Positions 34,457 to 46,294 of a stretch of 64,000 nt of DNA are shown here, piece by piece. Origin of the DNA: Callipepla californica brunnescens (Eukaryota; Chordata; Aves; Galliformes; Odontophoridae); NCBI GenBank assembly GCA_023055505.1, contig JALIRH010000010.1, forward strand, positions 1,303,501-1,367,500, written 5' to 3'. The notes below the pieces were generated by a model. The model was not told where the DNA came from. It was given only the letters and a program-made list of their open reading frames with translations, and made no database searches. Position numbers and translations under genes: made by a program. Within the stretch, counting starts at the first letter, position 1; each line of letters starts with the position of its first letter.

Positions 34457-37400
34457 CTAAAAATCTTGGCTTGAAGCCAAGAGCCCCAATCAAACTGCAT
34501 TCCTTTTGGTTAATATTTCACTTGTCAGGAATCCTTTCTGGCTAGAGATCGACTGCAAAACCCGCAAGCACATTTTGTATCTCATTGTTTCCAGAAACGA
34601 GAATTTTTCTAACCTTCTCAAACACTGCTGTATCAAAACATACACTCCCTAATTCTGTGCCTTCTATTTTAAATCTGTAACTCCAAATTGAGTAATTTAT
34701 CTAAGAATAACATGTTTCTTTACATTAGTTTCATATTATTTAACTACAGTAGTAGTAGTAGATGAATTTTAATCACAGATTGGATTTCATAAAACCATAT
34801 GGTTTCAGATGTCACATGTAAAAACCATGAAAATTATTTTGTCTCAAGGGGATATGTGAGACAACAATTCCCTTTCTTCTCCTTTTGGGACTGTCTGGCC
34901 TCACTGTGTCAAGTTCCGTGTCAGGAAACGTGTCTTCCTGCTATATTTATTGTTATCTCCCCTGAGTAATATACAAAACAAATATTATGTACAACAGAGT
35001 TATCGCATGCATTATATTACCCAATTCCTTCCCTCCAATATGTTAGTTGTTAACAAAGATGTGTGTTTTTCTTCTGAAATATTTTATAGGGGTGATCACT
35101 GTTTATATCATAAGTTAGTTATTGTAGGCAACAGAACAGGATTTGGGCTTCTACTTTTACTTTTTATTTCATCTCCCTGAGGCCTATTATAAGGAAGTAA
35201 ACCAGAGATTTGCAATTTAAGGTGAGAACAGGAAGACAGGAAAATAAAAAACAACTGAGTCAGAAAAGCTAGTAAGGAAATCAAATTAGTAGTATAAATA
35301 GGATCTATGATTCACAGAGGAATTATAAACTGGATGTTGAGAAGTGGGGTTTTAATCATCTTTTTTTTTAATGCTTACTTCTGAATTTTCTGGCAGCAAA
35401 TCTTTTCTCAAAAATTGTGTTCAGTGAAGACTAAGAGGTGCTTGCTTCAGTGTCTTTATAGGCTAACTACCTTCACCTTCAAAATCTCAGTTCAGTTCTT
35501 CATTCAGGACAGACCTATCACTGGTCTTCAGCTTCCAAAAAAATGCACCATCCGTTACCCAGCACCAACTTTGATAAAAACTGGACCAAAGTATTATTCC
35601 ACACCATTTACTAATAGAATGATCACAAATTCTGAAAGACAAATATATATCAGAAAAAAAAAAAAAGCAATTGGTATAACTAACCTTAAAACACCTCTTC
35701 AAAGCACATCTAATGGCCTGTCTTCTGCAATGTATCAGAGATAGAGTTAAGAAGGGAATCCTGAATCCACATGCTACCAGGGATGCCAATGCAGCTTGCA
35801 CCATGCCCTTGTTGTCCTCAAAGACAGGCAGGTGATGACTCAGGGCATACTGCTAGTTTCCTGCTTCCTGAGGAAGCCACAACCCTACGTATCGTATAGT
35901 ATGATAAGCATCAGTCTCATAATTAAAACAAGTCTCTAGGCCAGTAACAAGGGCTGTTAATGATAGAACTCATAAGCATTCTGGGTCAATCATCAAGACT
36001 GCTTGTGTGTCCTGTCCTGTTACTGGACTCATGCACACCACACGACAGAGAATGTCTGCATTTTCTTCAAATACTGGTTATGTCTTAAAATGTCTTGAGA
36101 AGCCATGTCACACTCCCTCAGATATCTCTGTAGGAAGCTTTGCATTTTATTCTTCCTGAACTGTTGGGCATCGCTAAGGCTGCAGGGAGAAATTCTCTCA
36201 TCCAGTCTCAGTGTCACTAGAGCAGAAGAACAGAGTGGTTCAATTCCTCCTTCAGTTTCAATCACTGTGCTACAGGCAGGCACATAGATTTTATACATAA
36301 AATAATGAAATTGAGAACTGCACTGACTAATACAGTATCTATAGTACGCACCTTCCCAGATAATGGGCTCAACATTTTCCTCTCCTTGTTTATTTAATGA
36401 GAATACCTTTTTTCCACTAGTGACGTAGGCATTGGGTTAATCTTTCAACTCCTGCAGAAGAGACAAGAGCAGAACATCGAAAGAATTATTGTGAGGTGGC
36501 TGGGCACCATTTACCCAGTGTGTCATATATATCTCATTCTTTCATTATTGCAGTGCAATGATAAAGTGCTTGTCAAGGTCAAAAACACAGTCACAGAAGG
36601 AGGTCAAAGGGATGGTTTACAATCCAGCACTTACTTTGTTCCTTCTAGTTTAAGGGAAAAAAAAAAGACAACCCTCATAGTTATGCTACTTTCTTCAATA
36701 AAAAACATCCCAGTGTGTCCAGAGACATAGAATAAGTACCAGAAGTACAAGTACCACCTCAGCATAGGTGAGGAACTCACAGCTATCCCACTTGCTATGT
36801 TCTGCCAGATGTTGTGTGAGTTAATAAATTAAATCTTTGAGGCTCAATCCAAAGCTAGCTGGAACAACTTATTTCCACTAATTAAAATCAGTTTGGAATT
36901 AAGACTTACCTTCAAAGAATTTTAAATTATTTAGGATAACATTCCCTACTCCTTCTTTTGATTGAATTGTGTTGTGAGAAATGCTTCATTTCTTTTAAAA
37001 ATTCGTATTGTATTTATCCAAAACAAGGCTTGTACTGAAGAGAAAAAGCCTAGAGAAAAGCGCATCTTCTCTTCTTACTAAATATATTCCAGTGGCATTT
37101 TGTTCCCAAAGTGAGCATAGTTTTAACAATGCTTAAGAGAAAAGACCATCAAGACAGAAAATATTAGTGGGCAATGACCAGACTGAATAAAGATTTTTTG
37201 GTTATATAATGAAAACAAATGTAAGTTAGAACATGTATTTTACTATTTACTAAGCCTGCCATTACCTTAAAATACATGTGTGTAAACACTCCAGAGCAGG
37301 GCCATCCCTGTGGGTGTTCAGAGGCCCTATCCCCAGCAAGTCCTGTAACTATGCCAAGCAGTAGCTGGCCAACTGATTGGCCCTGTCTCTGAGAAGGGCT

Positions 37401-40400
37401 AACAGCAGCCCCCTTCAGCCCCACCGCTGAAGTTCCCACATTTGCATTCAAGAGGGGCAAAGCCCAAACATCTCACAGATTCTCATTAGTGGCAATCATT
37501 TCCATACATTTGTTCAACCAAAGCAAGAGGTTTATGATTCAGAAGGGAGGGGAGCTCTTGAATGACTGCATTATTCAACTTTTCTAGCATTTTATTAGTC
37601 CTTAGACTTTTGCAGATATATTCAGTTACAGGAATAATCTGAGGAAACAGCAGTGTTATTTGATGAGAGCCTTTTTGGGTGCTTGTCTACAGAGCGGTTG
37701 TTTGAGTTCTACTGTTTAGGCGTTATTGACTCCACTGTTTGCTGCCACATCTGTGTGGAGTGATCTAGATGAAAACAAATGCAAACAAGCAGAGTTTAAG
37801 CATGTCTAATGTGAGCAGTGTGGTGTTTATGCTACTCACACAAATACCAAACAAGCAAGTTCACCTGCTTTTTAATTTGCTGTTTACCCCTATGCTGCAT
37901 GTACTAAACAGCTGTCTTGGCATGTATTGACATGTTGAACCTCAGTGTAAACCTTGAAAGGCAGTCTTTCCTTCCCTGCATGTAGTGTGGCATTGTACCA
38001 ATGCAAAGCAAAACAATAAATTCCTCTTCTGATATGTTTACATCACCACCCTGACTTGATAGTGCTCCACCTCCTCTTCTGCTTTTGTTACAAAGAAAAC
38101 AAAGAAAAAGCAACGGAGAAAACAGCAAGGAACAGGGATCTGTATGTACGCTACTTTCCAGTTTTGTTTAGCTTGAAATAAAAGACTGTTTTTGTCTTTA
38201 GGAATTAAGATATGGAGTTCAGAATAAAGATTATGCAAAAAATGTTTTCACATGGCCTAACCAACTAGAGCAGGCAGTAAGTAGATTTCTATTGCAAATT
38301 GCTGCCCATGTTGACGTGAAAATTTTAGTTGCAGTTGTTTTGCTTCATATTGGCTAGTCTGAAACATCTGCATCCCAGCTGACAGAAACATTCACAACTG
38401 GAATGACATGAAATTTGTTCACTTAGATACGGTGCTTCTTGGAACGCTTCAGCACTTGAAGGACCAAGAGCCAGGTCACAGAACCTGCACGTGGTCATTC
38501 AGAACTAGTACTAGAACAATTCTGTCGAAGCTTTGTAACCCAAATATACTTCTATAATGGCTGCTTCTGAAATGTATTTTCCCTTTGAACTGCTTTGTTT
38601 GACCTTTATACAAGGCTGCTGAGTGGGAACAGTGGGTAACTGAACAAGGACACCTGCATGGCTGATTACCCGCACATGTCTGAGCCAGGCAGGCGCATGG
38701 AGGTGTACCTGGGATGGAAACAGGCCATTACAAGAGCTGGCATTGCTGAGAGCAGGTGAAAACAGAGGTGGAGCTGAAATGAGCTTTAAAAAAAAATCCT
38801 TTAAGTGGATGAAAGGGCAAACATTTAAAATAAAAAAAAAAACAACAAGGTTTTGTACAATTTAAGGGTGGAGAAAGCCACATTAAAGGAATAAAAAATC
38901 CAATATAGTCACTTAATTTTACAAATAAAAGTTTATTAACCTGATAAAACTGTGATGGGTCTAGTTTTAAATAGTAAGGATAGAGTATGGATATATGTAG
39001 AAAAGGTAAGTGGAAAATGCTTCCCATTTGAGTCAGTCAGAGTTTATATTGGATAGTGAGGTAAGAACTTCATAAAAGAGGTTGTGCATTTATTAAACAT
39101 ATTTCATTTGTTGCTCATTTGCTAAAGCTGCCTCAAGATTTTATATGGGCAAAAACAAATGAGCAGACATAAATTGGAGAACTAGGTAAACATCCTAATA
39201 ACAGCTTTAAAAGGCTCAAAAGGCGAAGCAAAACTTTAAATACAAATTAACTCAGGTTAGAAGGAGTCAATATTTCAGTACTGGGAATTCAGTATTGAAA
39301 TCAGTGTTAGGAAGAAAAATATTTTTCATACGTTACTGGTAGAAAATTCTAGCTGCAGAAAGGTACTGTTTGTTTTCTTCTTTTAAAGGGAGATAGAAAC
39401 TTCCTTAGGAGGAAAAAAAAAAGCAAACTAGAGTTTGTATTGGATGCAGTTTGAAAAAAGAGCCAGGACAGCTCATCACACCTGGTGACATGCATAGAAA
39501 TGAGTGCTCAGCACTGCTGGCAGGAGTCACAGCAGGTTGATGCAGAGCAGCATGTGCATGCCGACACGTTTTGTTCAGCTCCTGGTCCAGGCTGGTGATG
39601 TGCAAATTTGCTGTTCAGAAGAGTGCAGTACTCTAGCTTAGTACTCTGCCTGAGCTACTATGCACTGATGAGACTTTAAAGGGGATAATTGTCTTCATGG
39701 AAGTGTTCTATTACTACAAACTCACCAAACCTCTGTCACTCAAAGAGGTTATTGCTCTTGGGAGGGTAGAGCAGGATGCAGTTTTGGCCAGGGAAATGTC
39801 TCTATGCAGACATATAGCTGCTCTTCATTGGAGAAGAAGTACCGATTCCCAAATTCTACATCCCAATAAAGGCATCTGCAGTCCTGGTTTGTTTCTGATG
39901 AAAGCTGAATTCACATAGTTATGCCCCTACTAATTCTCTTGGTTGCAGAGAGGACAAAGAGACAGCAGTGCAGTCAAATCATTCGGCAGGACTCTGTAGG
40001 TCCCACAAAGAAGGGTCAAGTCTGATGGTGGAGCAAATGATTTAGGAGATGATACTGGGGACAGATAGGTACTACTGCTGTTACAAAGCTTACACTGAAT
40101 CAAACTTAGGTCATACTGTTGGTATCGGGAAAGCAATGCCTGTTGGAGTAATATTAGATGGTAGAAGGAACAAAATAAGAACTTTAAAAACATGATATTT
40201 CGTACTGACAGAAGATGTTATTTCAGCCCTAGCAAATCCCCATGGAGGGCACAGGGAGAGGTTTTAATAGTTGTTCCTTATCCCAGAGTAATAATAAGAA
40301 ATTATGTATGTGTCTCTAAGACTAGATTCTGATCCTTAAGGAAACAGCCATCTCTCCCGAAGCAAAATTCATAGTCTTCTAAGATTTTATTATGTCTAAT

Positions 40401-41980
40401 CCTGTCTCCCTTTGCACAGGTAACTCATGGGTTTAGTAAATATGTGGTTCATGTTAATGTTCACAAACAATCTTTTTTAATGCCTTAATATATCCCAAGT
40501 AAATTAAATTAAGGGGAAAATATATGATCCTGAAATTATAAATTACATTATGATCCAAGTAATAATAAAATTGGATGTGTTAATGTCACATGAACACTCT
40601 AATTCTGACTACTTATAACTTTCAAGTGCCTGATTTTGCAATCAATTTAATTTCACTTTAATATCCACATGAAATATAACATTCACATGAAACTTCCTGC
40701 ACTTATTAAAACAAAATCTGCTGGATTAAGATAGATTTTAACCACGTGGAACTATGGTTATGGTTTATATGCTTGCAAAGTGTCATCAGGAATACAAGGT
40801 CTTTAGATCTCCTTTTTTTAGCCATTGTTTGTTGAGTTCAAAGAACAGTAGAAAGCTAGAGAAGGCCTATTTTCTTCAGTTTGGACCTACTTTATTGGAG
40901 GGTTTCACAGCTGTTTGCTGTGTCTGCAAACACCTGAACAGATGCCCTGAGTTCTTCTGTGAATTATGGGAAGTGAGGTTTCTTTAATGATCACATTCTA
41001 CTCCTGCTTTGTTCAGTATTATTCCCTTATTCATGCACTGCAAGATGTCCCCTGTCTACAGCCTGTCCCGTCAAGTCCTACCCACTGCTTGTTCCCTCTG
41101 CTTCATTTCTTTTTGTTCAGGTCAGGTTGCCTACTACTTCTCTTTTATGCTGCCTGGGCATCACAAGTTGAAAAACTGTTCACACCGTCTGGCCCCGTAC
41201 TGCAGGGCCATAGCCCCCTGTCAAAAGCTGGGGAGCCATCAGAGAGCTTCACCACCAGCCTCTAGTTTCCCTACAAGTAGGCAGATCCATACAAGAACAA
41301 CAATAATAATTTCTTGTCTGAGGTGGCCGAGCTTCTTACCCTCTTTCCAACCTTGTCTCAAAATAAAGAAGGCAAAAGCATTTCAACAGAATGGCTTGAA
41401 GAATTTACTATGAACAAGATTAAGTATTTTCCCTTAACTGCATCTTGGAAGTTACTTCTCTCTTACCCAACAGCTGTGCTCTCTAGAACATTGATGTCTA
41501 CTGTGTGCATTAGGAAAATTTTGGAGAAAGGTATTTCTTTTGTCACTGAAATGAATTGATGAGCTGAAATCTGTTGCACCCATTGTTTATCATAACTGCA
41601 AAAGACATTCTGCATCCATCACTCTAAAAGAGAATTAAGACCACAGTGGTTTTGTTGAATAGCTTTTCTTCCTAAAGCTTTAAAACTGGGTCTGACAAAC
41701 TACACTGGTATGATCTTGTACCTTAGAGAATGCTGGCTTCTTTCTGTTGGGAAGTTTTCCTTCCCACTTGCTATGAAATCAGCCTTTTGGCATTCTTGCA
41801 GCTTATTCTTTACTTGCTTCACCTAAAGTTGTCAAAGATCATTTTCTTCAGTTCACATTTAAAATTTTGTCTTTCACACCACAGAATTTCTGAAAGGATG
41901 ATACTATTAAAGCTTTGTGAAGTATATTTGACTGTATTCTTCAATATTCTGTTTGAATTATTTCACTTAATCTCTATATA
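34457..41980. other. 7.5 kb of intron-like or intergenic sequence
   Basis: AT-rich unique sequence with a small (AGT)n at 34,748-34,759 and short A/T runs. Open frames up to 134 codons (41,009-41,413, plus) lack protein-like composition. I could not support an exon, RNA gene or known transposon here. Confidence 0.4.
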
Positions 41981-42330
41981 GCTGTAAGTTGAATTACGAC
42001 CTGAACCACTGATTGATCACCTGAGGAGAACACTGAGTCAGCCACAGGAGCACAGTTGAAGGCAGTTTGCCTGTGTGATGGGAAGGGGTGGAGTCTGGCT
42101 CCACCTCTCTCAGACCCCATTTAAGGCTGACCACCACTGGGGAAGGTTTTCTTGTTGGGGATCCCTCTTATGTGGAGTTCTAGGCAAGCTTTGACCTTTG
42201 GTGACAGGTGAGCCCTTCCTAATTTATTGGGTGTCTTTATGCCATCTGTCCAAAAATATACTGTCCATCTTTGCTATATTGTGTGGGTATTATTCATTCA
42301 GGGTATTCACCCTACAGTAGCCCATATCAG
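41981..42330 (+). repeat. promoter-like repeat, copy F (best preserved plus-strand copy)
   Basis: The order is: CCTGAACCACTGATTGATCA (5' block), TGAGTCAGC at 42,034-42,042 (AP-1/MARE core), GGAAGGGGTGGAGTCTGGCT (GT-box), CATTTAAGG at 42,118-42,126 (TATA-like), GGGGATCCCTCTTATGTGG, and CAG|GTGAG with the donor GT at 42,208-42,209. Homology to copy B continues past the donor through CAAAAATATACTGTCCATC and GGGTATTATTCATTC to about 42,330. The layout resembles an LTR-type promoter followed by a leader with a splice donor. No flanking target duplication was found by eye, and the family is unassigned. Confidence 0.75.
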
Positions 42331-43324
42331 CTATTTGTCATTGGTATGTCCTCTTCCATTAGCTCTTCAAAATAAGCTCTGAAAGGGTGGGCTTGAAATC
42401 AAAGTGCAAGAATGGGCCACTTGTGAGTTGTCAGAACATATTAAATCACATCCACCCTGAAGAGAAAATTAATTGATGTTAATAGTAGCTAGTGCAGATA
42501 TTGATGTAAGTTTTACTCCAGTGATACTAGGTATTTGTTTCTCTAGAAAGAAAGAAGTAGAAGTAGAGTTATATTAACTTTGCACTGAGAGTGATGGGGA
42601 ATCTTACAAAGTTTCCTTTCTATTCTCTTTCCTGTGTTATTGGAAATTTTGCTCTCAAAAGCATAATCTGATATGGAAATATCAATACCTTCCAAGAGCA
42701 GGTTGTCTTAGGTTTTGCAGCTTATATTTGATATTTCCAACTGGTTACATACATGGCAAACTCGCACTTAGTATTTTTAAGGAGAAGGTCCATTCTGAAG
42801 CCTTGCCAGAAACTTTATCCATATATTGTCTGTCTATGTCTGTGAGGTCATCATATTTACAGTGCCTTGGCTTCCTCTTGTCTCAAGTTCTTTTAGTGTT
42901 GGAGTGATTCACAGGTTGTGTTTCTTTCTGGAGCTTCTTTTCTTCCGAAGTCAGATGTATTTGAATTGCATTTAATTTAAACACCCCTTCATAAGGCTTT
43001 TTTTCTTTTGTTTTACTATTGGAATTCCCTTTCACCTTTCCAAAAGTCATATTAGTTAAAATCAAAAGTTTATCATAGCCTATTATCCTGTCATTGCTTT
43101 TGGTGAGCAGCAATTGCCTGTAGGGGAAAATAAAACAATGGTGCTTTCCCAATTTACCTTTCCCAATTTACCCTCCTATGAATGAAGAGTATTTTAAGGA
43201 TTAGGTAATTTCCAATTTACTTACTGTTTACTTTTTCATTTTGATGAAATATATGAAAATATATGTTCTAGTAAACTGAGTTCTGGGAGCAACATTTTAT
43301 TTAGTTTCCTTTCTTCTATTTCAG
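42331..43324. other. non-coding stretch between repeat F and a candidate exon
   Basis: AT-rich sequence without recognised features. It would be the intron if repeat F were spliced to the exon at 43,325. Confidence 0.4.
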
Positions 43325-43384
43325 ATGTGCTGTTTGCATGAGGAGGAATAATCACCAATAAATTCAAACCAAGATAGCATGAAG
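43325..43384 (+). other. candidate non-coding or start-codon exon, 60 bp
   Basis: This interval has excellent splice signals: a pyrimidine-rich acceptor (TTTCCTTTCTTCTATTTCAG) and an AAG|GTAAGG donor. All three frames carry stops, so it cannot be an internal coding exon. An ATG AAG pair occupies the last six bases, so it could be a 5' untranslated exon contributing the start codon and leaving phase 0. It lies 1.1 kb downstream of the donor of repeat copy F. Chance remains possible. Confidence 0.3.
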
Positions 43385-45747
43385 GTAAGGATGTTTAAGA
43401 ACTAATGATTTTATATTGTCAAACTGCACTGAGATTAATCTTCAACGTTTTTATAATTCCACGACACGTTGTGTTAAGACTCACTAATGACATTTGAATA
43501 TACAGTGCAAACTTGACGTCTGCTGTAAAAGAGAAATTAGATATAAGGAAAGTAGGAAGAAAAAAAGCATCTAGGAGGTCTCTCTTTCATATAGTAATGT
43601 ACAGTAATGACTCAAGAAAAGTAATGGAGAGAATGACACAGCAAGAATACCAAGTGAGTATTTTGGTTTGTTCCTACTACAATTAAGGAAACCACAAAAC
43701 CACATCAATCCCTACTCTGCTCAACCAGAGACAACAGAAAACAGTGATTTTGTTTTAGAACTGCAAACCACAAGAAAAAAAAGTTTAGTTTATTCTCAGA
43801 AATTAACCTGGACTTCTTTCAGAATCCTATTGGCATATGAATCTAATATGTTGCTGTACCATGCTTGGGTGTGACATGGAACAAGCCGTCCATGTATCAG
43901 TGCTATGTATGCCACATGAACTGTAAAAGCGTATTCCATTTTACACTTGAGATTACTTGATTCCTGCAAGAATAAACACATTTTCTAGTGATATTTTATG
44001 TCATGCTGTAGAGGGAAATGTTAGTTATCTGTATTTAAATGGTAACACTGTATTTTCATTATCAACTATTTCACAAAATAAACAATGAGCAATACAAATA
44101 GGATAAAATGATTGTTCTATATCCTTGGCATTTCTAAAGTGATTCTGTGTAGCTGTGCCTGATGACTGCTGACACTGCTCTTTTGTTTGGTTAAAAAGGT
44201 ATGTTGTGACCTCATTGCTATGCTTCTTACTCAGCAATACCTGTATGCAGCAAGTAGAATCAAACAAATATTTGTCCCACTGATTTGGAGCAGTGCTCAG
44301 ATTGGTAGCCAGTATTTCAGCTAAGTGCTTCATGTCTATGAATGACGTTGCTGATCCAGAAGGAGAACTGAGAGCTTTTTGAGCAGTATCCACAAAGCCT
44401 TCTCAAAGCAGCTATACAAGAAGTTGCAGGGCCCTCTAATGTCTCTAGAGTGGGACAGATGCTCCATATCTCAGAATCTATAGAGGCCTATAGAGTAAAA
44501 CCAGGGCTGACTTTAGAAAGTCAACCCTGCTCCAGGATTGGTCACGGATAGTTTCTCCATGTTTAGCTCTGTTGGCTTCTGGGTATGCAACAGTGGAACT
44601 GTGTAAACAGCTGCAGCACAGCCAAGAATTCAGGAACATAGCTGGAAATGTTTTTGGCGTCTGAAAATGTCTGAGCCTCATGAGTATAATTAGATCTTTC
44701 TGAAAATGGAAAACTGAAGAATGGCATTTTTCTGTGATGCAGATCATAGTCAAACTGCTTGTAGTTTTAAGTATCGCAGTACTTAAATCACTCACTGCAC
44801 TCTGGAAATAACCTGTAAGCACCTCGGTGTTTGACATCTATAGCTGTAATGAAATGACAGAATGGTTAGCATTCTTCTAACCACAAACCACAGATCACAT
44901 GTTCCTCTTTCATCTGCCTTAAAAAGTACAGGCTACTTAGAAAATAGCTCATAGGTTATGTATGGGAACAGTAATCTTTTAACCAAATATCTGTCAGGAG
45001 CTGGGAATTTTTTTTACTAATTTATGAATATTAATAACATAAGAAGAAGAGTAAATGTATGTTGATTCTCCTGATATCAGTATGGGACAAGACCAACACG
45101 TTTTTTGTGTACTCAAAATTCAGATAAGAGAAACATGAAAAACAGCATTGTTTAGGATAGATAAATCCAGAAAGACCCTGGGGAATACCGGAAAGATTTA
45201 ATAATGGTAAGAGACTGTTCCTGTAATAACTTACACCTTTCCAAAGGATCAAGAAGCATATGGTACAGTACAATAATTCAGCTGTGAGCTTTGTTTATTT
45301 AGCAAATGATTATTGGGAATGCTGGCAGTCTGCACAATGACTATGAGCTGTTTTATAAGGAGGAACTAGTCCTCCTTTTAGTTGTGATTCCTAGGGAAAC
45401 TGGTAGGTCTCATGTGACAGTCCAATTATCTTAATACACTGTCCTCTTAAACTGTTTCCTCATAATGACTGCTTGGTGAGAAATATTTTTAAATCTTCTA
45501 TTAAAAATTACTAGAATAGATAGCAGTTTAATGCATTCATTGTTCAAGGAAGAAAGCATTCATAATATAATATGAGAACTTTGCATGTTAAAAATGATCA
45601 AAATGTCTTACTTCCTTCTCATCTTTCCTTACAGAAGCATTCAAGGGTTCTCTAGTTCTCAAAGCATTTTCTTCCAAAGAACAAAGATAATTTTGGAAGA
45701 CTAAAAAGTAGCTTTCATAGTCTAAGTGTCTAAATATGTACATTTCT
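43385..45747. other. non-coding stretch, small hairpin only
   Basis: Two minus-strand open frames at 44,025-44,393 and 44,478-44,837 share one reading frame with several stops between them. No family is recognised. An 8-bp stem with a 5-base loop (AAGGAGGA/TCCTCCTT) lies at 45,357-45,377. No terminator or RNA function can be claimed. Confidence 0.4.
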
Positions 45748-46294
45748 ACAAAAGTAATGCCTCTTATTTATTTCTGCGGAAACTTCAAAAGGTGCAAAGA
45801 GCACAATAGCACTAGCTGATAGTGTTTTGTAGCTGAGAATTTGTTCTGTTTTTCAATACAGTCATCACCATTAGCTATGCATTTTTGCCAGTGATGAACA
45901 AGAGCCTGCATGCCACACTTGTAAAAATCTGCACTGCTGTCCAGAATGTAGCTTGTCTTTCACATCACTATTGCTACTACTGAAGCGCACCACCCACCAC
46001 CTCACCATGTTCACATCCACTGTTTGGTCATCTTAAACATTCAGCAAGCATCAATGAATGTTAGTGTGTGCCAGTTTTTCCACACGAAGGAATTCAATTA
46101 TGCACTTCTGCTTCACATGCACTTCTGTGTCAGATGCCATTTTGTCAGAGTGTCCCTCTTCTGCCATCTGTCACACGGCAACAACATGTAATGGAGTTTT
46201 CACAGACAGGTTCAGCCATACAGATTCAGTTTACTGCCATACATCTGCCCCTGATGCTGTGGGTCAACAGAAGAAAATAGGAGGCATTACTTTC
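45748..46294 (-). mobile_element. mariner DNA transposon, Galluhop-like, internally deleted
   Basis: Matching terminal inverted repeats (AAAAGTAATGCCTCTTATTT at the left and, in reverse complement, GAAAGTAATGCCTCCTATTT at the right) bound about 550 bp. The minus strand translates in pieces to a mariner transposase. The N-terminal helix-turn-helix part includes KQKCIIEFLRVEK and DQTVDVNMVRWWVVRFSS, broken by stops. After it comes the extreme C-terminus LVHHWQKCIANGDD. The catalytic D,D34D region between them is missing, with the junction near 45,928-45,932. A complete mariner is about 1.2-1.3 kb, so more than half is deleted. It is a dead, MITE-like copy; exact outer ends and TA duplication are uncertain. 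Confidence 0.88.

Noticed and set aside
41009..41413. 134-codon plus-strand frame and an overlapping 81-codon frame at 41,314
   Set aside because: No domain, no splice context and overlapping frames. The shorter frame has protein-like composition but nothing else supports it.
45357..45377. 8-bp stem with 5-base loop, resembling a terminator-type hairpin
   Set aside because: Too short and without a functional context in a vertebrate nuclear sequence. Such hairpins are frequent by chance.
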